The notes under the pieces are model-generated. The model did no database searches. It saw only the letters and a program-made list of their open reading frames with translations, and was not told where the DNA came from. From Anaerobacillus sp. (lineage in GTDB: Bacteria; Bacillota; Bacilli; Bacillales; Anaerobacillaceae), in assembly GCA_007118195.1 (NCBI GenBank), contig SKSA01000085.1, positions 1 to 8,941 of the forward strand: a stretch of 8,941 nt of DNA, given 5' to 3'. Shown in pieces: positions 5,750 through 8,941 of the stretch. A program made the position numbers and the translations under genes. The first letter of the stretch is position 1. Each line of letters begins with the position of its first letter.

Positions 5750-6301
5750 CTACTTTGCTATTCTAATTTCAGAAAAAGGCCAAAAAACAACGTTTGCACT
5801 TCCTACAACGCGATCATAAGAAATAAAGCCGATATGACGACTGTCTTTACTATGTTGTCTATTATCACCAAGGACAAATAAATGCCCTTCCGGAACAACT
5901 TCATGGCCTGTATAATCTTCTAACGTAAAATCACCTGTAAAAGGTAAGCTTAAAGTATTTTGCATATATTCCTCTAAATAAGGTTCCTCGATAGCTTCAC
6001 CATTAATATATAAAATATCATTTTCATAAGCAATTGAATCTCCTGGAATACCAATCACTCGCTTAATATAGTCTTTTTCAGCCGTTGCATGAAAAACGAC
6101 AATGTCAAAACGATCTGGCTTACCTATTGTATAACCAATTTTATTTACGATTAAACGATCGTTATTTTGCAGAGTTGGCATCATTGACTGACCGTCTACA
6201 ACGATCGGAGCAAATAAAAAATAACGTATAACAAAAGCCAGCAGTAATGCAATAAAAATAGCCTTTAGCCATTCCCACGATTCAGTTTTCGCATCAGACA
6301 T
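5750..6301 (-). CDS. lepB: Type I signal peptidase (SipS/LepB family)
   Basis: A membrane-anchored serine protease that removes signal peptides from exported proteins on the outer face of the membrane. The 183 residues match the short Gram-positive SipS type. One N-terminal membrane segment spans about residues 12-32 ([20 protein letters not shown]). The catalytic Ser39 is in GQSMMPTL and the general-base Lys80 in [12 protein letters not shown]. Box [12 protein letters not shown], is at 145-155. The ATG at 6301 has GGGGG at 6311-6315, 9 bases upstream. It lies between rplS and rbgA, behind the rplS terminator and a good promoter (6342-6370), and leads directly into rbgA. The genome probably carries other sip paralogues, so which substrates it serves cannot be told. 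Confidence 0.97.
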   Translation of the reverse strand: MSDAKTESWEWLKAIFIALLLAFVIRYFLFAPIVVDGQSMMPTLQNNDRLIVNKIGYTIGKPDRFDIVVFHATAEKDYIKRVIGIPGDSIAYENDILYINGEAIEEPYLEEYMQNTLSLPFTGDFTLEDYTGHEVVPEGHLFVLGDNRQHSKDSRHIGFISYDRVVGSANVVFWPFSEIRIAK

Positions 6302-6341
6302 ATATGTAATCCCCCATTAAATAAAGAAAACTTTTAAACCT

Positions 6342-6370
6342 ATTATATCTTAACCACTGTCATAGTTAAA
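6342..6370 (-). promoter_or_regulatory. Sigma-A-type promoter for lepB-rbgA
   Basis: On the minus strand a perfect TATAAT (6342-6347) follows TTTAAC (6365-6370) with a 17-base spacer. It lies between the rplS terminator and the lepB start, leaving a leader of about 35 bases with a GGGGG ribosome binding site. Confidence 0.7.
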
Positions 6371-6397
6371 CATATTGTAATGAAACATGTAACGTGG

Positions 6398-6432
6398 AAA
6401 AAAGGAGCTTGGTAAACCAAGCCCCTTTTTTT
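6398..6432 (-). terminator. Intrinsic terminator after rplS
   Basis: On the minus strand GGGGCTTGG and CCAAGCTCC form a 9-bp stem with one G-U pair and a TTTA loop (stem arms 6404-6412 and 6417-6425), followed by six T. It starts 8 bases after the rplS stop. The flanking A-run and T-run make it able to act in both directions. Confidence 0.92.
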
Positions 6433-6440
6433 CTAATTGA

Positions 6441-6785
6441 TTATCGAATTTCTTTAATACGAGCCGCTTTTCCACGAAGTGCGCGTAAGTAGTATAATTT
6501 AGCACGACGTACTTTACCACGACGCATCACTTCGATCTTATCGATCTTCGGCGAATGTAATGGGAATGTACGTTCAACACCTACTCCGTAAGAAATTTTA
6601 CGTGCAGTGAAAGTTTCACTAATACCTGAGCCACGGCGTTTAATTACAACACCTTCAAATACCTGAATACGCTCACGAGTTCCCTCAACAACTTTTACGT
6701 GTACACGTACAGTGTCTCCAGGACGGAAAGCCGGGATATCAGACTTTAATTGCTCTTTAGTTACTTCTCTAATAATATTGTTCAT
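6441..6785 (-). CDS. rplS: 50S ribosomal protein L19
   Basis: A structural protein of the large subunit that lies at the interface with the 30S subunit. The 114 residues have the usual length and the family hallmarks [12 protein letters not shown] (about residues 22-33), [17 protein letters not shown] and [25 protein letters not shown] chose the ATG at 6785 rather than the in-frame ATG at 6824, because the former has GGAGGG at 6795-6800, 9 bases upstream, while the extra residues would be encoded by the structured leader. It lies downstream of trmD, as in other Firmicutes. It has its own promoter and leader and is closed by the terminator at 6398-6432, so it can be expressed apart from trmD. 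Confidence 0.98.
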   Translation of the reverse strand: MNNIIREVTKEQLKSDIPAFRPGDTVRVHVKVVEGTRERIQVFEGVVIKRRGSGISETFTARKISYGVGVERTFPLHSPKIDKIEVMRRGKVRRAKLYYLRALRGKAARIKEIR

Positions 6786-6871
6786 CGTATCGTTCCCTCC
6801 TTCCCTAACAGATGCTCTTTCCAAAATAATTGTTTGCAGCGGAACATCTTGATACTGGCGTAAGCCACAAA
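6786..6871 (-). ncRNA. L19 (rplS) mRNA leader
   Basis: Position and sequence fit the L19 leader motif known upstream of rplS in low-GC Gram-positives, thought to serve autoregulation by L19. Two helices can be drawn. One pairs TTTGTGGC (6871-6864) with GCTGCAAA (6840-6833), 8 bp including two wobbles. The other pairs AGATG and TTCC in the loop of the first (6849-6841) with GGAA (6822-6819) and CATCT (6814-6810) downstream of it. Loop-to-downstream pairing makes an H-type pseudoknot ending a few bases before the Shine-Dalgarno site, a suitable place to control translation. The match to the family is from memory. Confidence 0.75.
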
Positions 6872-6875
6872 GAAT

Positions 6876-6904
6876 ATAATAACATAATCGATGCGTTCAT
6901 ACAA
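6876..6904 (-). promoter_or_regulatory. Sigma-A-type promoter for rplS
   Basis: On the minus strand TTGTAT (6899-6904) and TATTAT (6876-6881) are exactly 17 bases apart. The predicted start falls right at the first paired base of the L19 leader (about 6871), which strongly supports the assignment. Confidence 0.7.
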
Positions 6905-6957
6905 GGTTAAATATTGTTTAGGGTCATAATTTATTATTGGCCTATTAAAACAGAAGG

Positions 6958-6972
6958 CTGACTTCGGGTCAG
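6958..6972 (-). terminator. Small hairpin after trmD, possible attenuator
   Basis: CTGAC (6958-6962) pairs with GTCAG (6968-6972) around a 5-base loop, beginning 14 bases after the trmD stop. On the minus strand it is followed by a mixed stretch with only a short TTTT, so it would be at best a weak terminator between trmD and the rplS promoter. Confidence 0.25.
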
Positions 6973-6986
6973 TAACTTTCCTACGG

Positions 6987-7730
6987 TTATTCATCGCACG
7001 ACAATTCTTCGCTTTGTAACCAAGCTTTTTCTTTTTCTGATAGTTCTCGATCTTCAAGAAGGTCTGGTCTTCTTTTAAACGTCCTCTTAAGCGCTTCTTT
7101 ATGACGCCACTCCTCAATTTTTTTATGATGCCCTGATATAAGGACATCTGGTACTTTTAAACCACGAAAATCAACCGGACGAGTGTAATGAGGGTACTCT
7201 AATAAACCAGTGCTAAAGGAATCTGTCACTGCAGATGTTTCATTTCCTAACACCCCTGTTAAAAGTCTAGTGACACTATCAATAATTACCATTGCCCCTA
7301 ATTCCCCACCAGTGAGAACATAATCCCCGATAGATATCTCGTCAGTAACGAGATGCTCCCGAATTCGTTCATCATAACCTTCATAATGACCACAAATAAA
7401 AATCAATTGTTCACATTGAGCAAGCTCTTCAGCTTTTTTTTGTGTATAACGCTCTCCTTGAGGGCATAGCAAAATCACTTTTCGTTTGTTAGTATTTATT
7501 TTTTGGGTTACATGGTCGAGCGCATCAAAAATTGGTTGCGGAGTTAAAACCATACCACCGCCACCACCATAAGGATAATCATCAACACGTTGATGCTTAT
7601 TTTCAGAAAAATCCCGAAAATCAACAATATTATATGAGACAAGTTTTTTTTCTGCAGCTTTCTTTAAAATCGAATTACCGAGAACACCAGTGAACATCTC
7701 CGGAAATAACGTTAAAATATCGTACTGCAT
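6987..7730 (-). CDS. trmD: tRNA (guanine37-N1)-methyltransferase TrmD
   Basis: TrmD uses S-adenosylmethionine to make m1G37 next to the anticodon of tRNAs for Leu, Pro and Arg, preventing +1 frameshifts. The 247 residues start [13 protein letters not shown] and show the SPOUT trefoil-knot signature: YGGGGGMVL (about residues 54-62), [24 protein letters not shown], and the [18 protein letters not shown] knot loop near 130-147. The conserved catalytic aspartate lies in VTDSFS, followed by PHYTRP. The C-terminal tRNA-binding part [19 protein letters not shown] is complete. Its ATG follows the rimM TAA with no gap (TAAATG), and no strong Shine-Dalgarno is visible, so translation is probably coupled to rimM. 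Confidence 0.98.
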   Translation of the reverse strand: MQYDILTLFPEMFTGVLGNSILKKAAEKKLVSYNIVDFRDFSENKHQRVDDYPYGGGGGMVLTPQPIFDALDHVTQKINTNKRKVILLCPQGERYTQKKAEELAQCEQLIFICGHYEGYDERIREHLVTDEISIGDYVLTGGELGAMVIIDSVTRLLTGVLGNETSAVTDSFSTGLLEYPHYTRPVDFRGLKVPDVLISGHHKKIEEWRHKEALKRTFKRRPDLLEDRELSEKEKAWLQSEELSCDE

Positions 7731-8249
7731 TTACTCTAGCCCGTCCATTAAATGAATAATAACTTCTTTTTCGCCTACATTTACTTTTTTAACCACTTGT
7801 TCTATGTAAGGAATTAATAAATCTTTTCCACCATTTTTTCTTTGAATAACCCAAACATCATTAGCTCCGGGTGATAGTATTTCTTTTATTTTCCCCAAAT
7901 GTTCCCCTTCTTCTGTTAATACATTACAACCGATAATTTCGTGGTAGTAATATTCTTCCTCATCTAGTTCAGATAGTTGATCTTCCCTTACTTGTAAAAC
8001 TCCGCCTTTAAACATTTCTACATCATTCAAATTTGGATGGTTTTCAAAGGTTAACAAATTGAAATTTTTATGTTCCCGGTGATTAGCTACAACGAGTGGT
8101 AGCCTTCCATCAAGATTTTCGTGTTCTAAATATAGCTTCGAACCAATCGCAAATCGTTCCTCTGGAAAATCGGTAGTAGCGATCACTCGCACTTCACCTC
8201 TTACTCCATGTGTGTTCACAACTTTTCCTACATTAAACCACTTGATCAT
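7731..8249 (-). CDS. rimM: Ribosome maturation factor RimM
   Basis: RimM binds protein S19 and helps fold the 3' head domain of 16S rRNA during 30S assembly. The 172 residues have the normal two-domain layout. An N-terminal beta-barrel starts with [19 protein letters not shown] (the family signature GxhGhrGEvkV). After a short linker comes a C-terminal PRC-type barrel from [11 protein letters not shown] with [12 protein letters not shown] and [11 protein letters not shown]. The ATG at 8249 has GGAGG at 8263-8267, a rather long 13 bases away, but no other start fits. It follows ylqD by 6 bases and touches trmD, forming a compact ylqD-rimM-trmD unit. Confidence 0.97.
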   Translation of the reverse strand: MIKWFNVGKVVNTHGVRGEVRVIATTDFPEERFAIGSKLYLEHENLDGRLPLVVANHREHKNFNLLTFENHPNLNDVEMFKGGVLQVREDQLSELDEEEYYYHEIIGCNVLTEEGEHLGKIKEILSPGANDVWVIQRKNGGKDLLIPYIEQVVKKVNVGEKEVIIHLMDGLE

Positions 8250-8255
8250 TAGCTT

Positions 8256-8663
8256 TTAATTTCCTCCTTCACGAATTTCATTAACAATCCCGTCTTTAAT
8301 AATAATTTCAGTTTTATTCATAAACGAATCCCAATCATCGCCAACCTTTAATTCGAATAATGCATCAACCGTTTGTTCCTTGATTTCTGTACCTATTTCC
8401 AGTTCATTTAACTGCCCAATTTGAAAATCAATAATTTTCACTTTATCATTCCGTTCTTTTATTTCCTTATTAAATGAGGATTTGAGGGCATTTTGATATT
8501 CATAGTTGTTTTTACTCGCTTTTAGTTTTTTATGTAACTGAAATTCAAGTTGTTTAATTTCTTTCTCTACTTGCCTTTTTTTCTTACGATAGTCATCCAT
8601 CATTAATTGTTTCCTAATTTCCGTTAAAACTTGCTTCACAACAACTTTTTTAATGACTCTCAT
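8256..8663 (-). CDS. ylqD: YlqD family protein, coiled coil, function unknown
   Basis: A 135-residue protein starting MRVIKKVVVKQVLTE, the family-typical opening. Residues about 20-75 are dense in Lys, Glu and Gln with a heptad-like pattern (KKKRQVEKEIKQLEFQLHKKL), pointing to a coiled coil. The C-terminal 45 residues look like a small beta domain (ALFELKVGDDWDSFM, IIIKDGIVNEIREG). I chose ATG 8663 because GGGAGGG lies at 8668-8674; an in-frame ATG at 8732 exists but has no ribosome binding site and would overlap the likely promoter. ylqD sits upstream of rimM as in Bacillus. No function is established; the location suggests a tie to ribosome maturation, which is inference only. Confidence 0.93.
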   Translation of the reverse strand: MRVIKKVVVKQVLTEIRKQLMMDDYRKKKRQVEKEIKQLEFQLHKKLKASKNNYEYQNALKSSFNKEIKERNDKVKIIDFQIGQLNELEIGTEIKEQTVDALFELKVGDDWDSFMNKTEIIIKDGIVNEIREGGN

Positions 8664-8692
8664 TATGCCCTCCCGATAAAAGATAATAGATA

Positions 8693-8720
8693 ATATTAGA
8701 GAATGATTATTTCTATTCAA
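8693..8720 (-). promoter_or_regulatory. Possible sigma-A-type promoter for ylqD-rimM-trmD
   Basis: On the minus strand TTGAAT (8715-8720) and TAATAT (8693-8698) are 16 bases apart, giving a start near 8686 and a leader just long enough for the GGGAGGG ribosome binding site. A second candidate upstream is the extended -10 TGGTAAAAT (8800-8808), which lacks a good -35. Transcription may also enter from genes beyond the right edge. Confidence 0.4.
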
Positions 8721-8847
8721 AAGACAGTACAAAGAACAGTAGTGCGTGAAAAACTGACTAGAAAACCATAAGTAAGTAATTTACCAATATAATTATTCAA
8801 TTTTACCACATATTCAGTAAAACTAATAATTATTGGATCTTTTCAAG

Positions 8848-8916
8848 AAGGTTGTTCTTTACAGCCTTTTGGACTAGAGCCAAGCGGCTGCTTGGCTCTT
8901 CACGCTTTACGTGAAG
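8848..8916. repeat. Three abutting hairpins upstream of ylqD
   Basis: Reading the plus strand, AAGGTTGT (8848-8855) pairs with ACAGCCTT (8861-8868). AGAGCCAAGC (8876-8885) pairs perfectly over 10 bp with GCTTGGCTCT (8890-8899), loop GGCT. CTTCACG (8898-8904) pairs perfectly over 7 bp with CGTGAAG (8910-8916), loop CTTTA. The last two share two bases, so they abut or compete. The first stem has a C-A mismatch when read on the minus strand, whereas all are sound on the plus strand. No T-run follows, so they are not ordinary terminators. They lie in the stretch 8664-8941, which holds no gene. Confidence 0.5.
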
Positions 8917-8941
8917 CTTTTGAGAATATTTTCAAAAAAAA

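Noticed and set aside
5624..5881. Plus-strand open frame across the rbgA/lepB junction
   Set aside because: Antisense to two conserved genes with intact motifs; it reads as a shadow.
6441..6824. Longer L19 form starting at the ATG at 6824
   Set aside because: The added 13 residues are encoded by the structured leader and Shine-Dalgarno; the ATG at 6785 fits the family length.
6786..7147. Minus-strand frame across the trmD 3' end and the rplS leader
   Set aside because: It overlaps trmD in another frame, lacks any family resemblance, and the leader and promoter explain this stretch.

Overview
The window is an AT-rich, low-GC Gram-positive chromosome segment from a Bacillaceae-type, probably spore-forming, bacterium. 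Every credible gene lies on the minus strand, so transcription runs from the right edge to the left. Gene order matches the well-known Bacillus block ylqD, rimM, trmD, rplS, (lepB), rbgA/ylqF, rnhB, ylqG, ylqH, sucC. The identification rests on this synteny and on diagnostic motifs in each protein.

Right part (about 8941 to 6400): a leader region with three abutting hairpins precedes ylqD. The tightly packed set ylqD, rimM, trmD follows, with the rimM stop immediately adjacent to the trmD start. rplS (ribosomal protein L19) has its own sigma-A-like promoter, an L19-type leader that can be folded as an H-type pseudoknot just before the Shine-Dalgarno site, and a strong terminator. These genes serve ribosome and tRNA maturation: RimM for the 30S subunit, TrmD for m1G37 of tRNA, and L19 for the 50S subunit.

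Middle part (6400 to 3640): lepB (type I signal peptidase) has a clear promoter and leads directly into rbgA (50S assembly GTPase). A 474-base non-coding gap follows before rnhB (RNase HII, GTG start). This gap is the least ordinary part of the window. It holds a nested fold of about 110 nt starting 34 bases after the rbgA stop, then two diverged copies of a hairpin unit with nearly identical flanks but different stems that stay self-complementary. Each copy is preceded, in the gene direction, by another stem-loop.

Left part (3640 to 1): ylqG and ylqH overlap by 4 bases. YlqG has a FliK-like C-terminal region and YlqH is a free-standing version of the FlhB cytoplasmic domain without the NPTH site. 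After ylqH come a 112-bp imperfect palindrome with 11-bp perfect terminal inverted repeats, a small DUF3905-like gene carrying an in-frame helix-turn-helix extension with its own good ribosome binding site, a bidirectional terminator, a 15-bp operator-like palindrome, and the 5' part of sucC (TCA cycle), cut by the window edge.

No tRNA, rRNA, CRISPR array, transposase or phage gene is visible. The coding part is ordinary core genome. The candidates for something undescribed are the structured intergenic elements (4520-4732, 4753-4861, 1509-1620, 8848-8916) and the HTH/DUF3905 gene.
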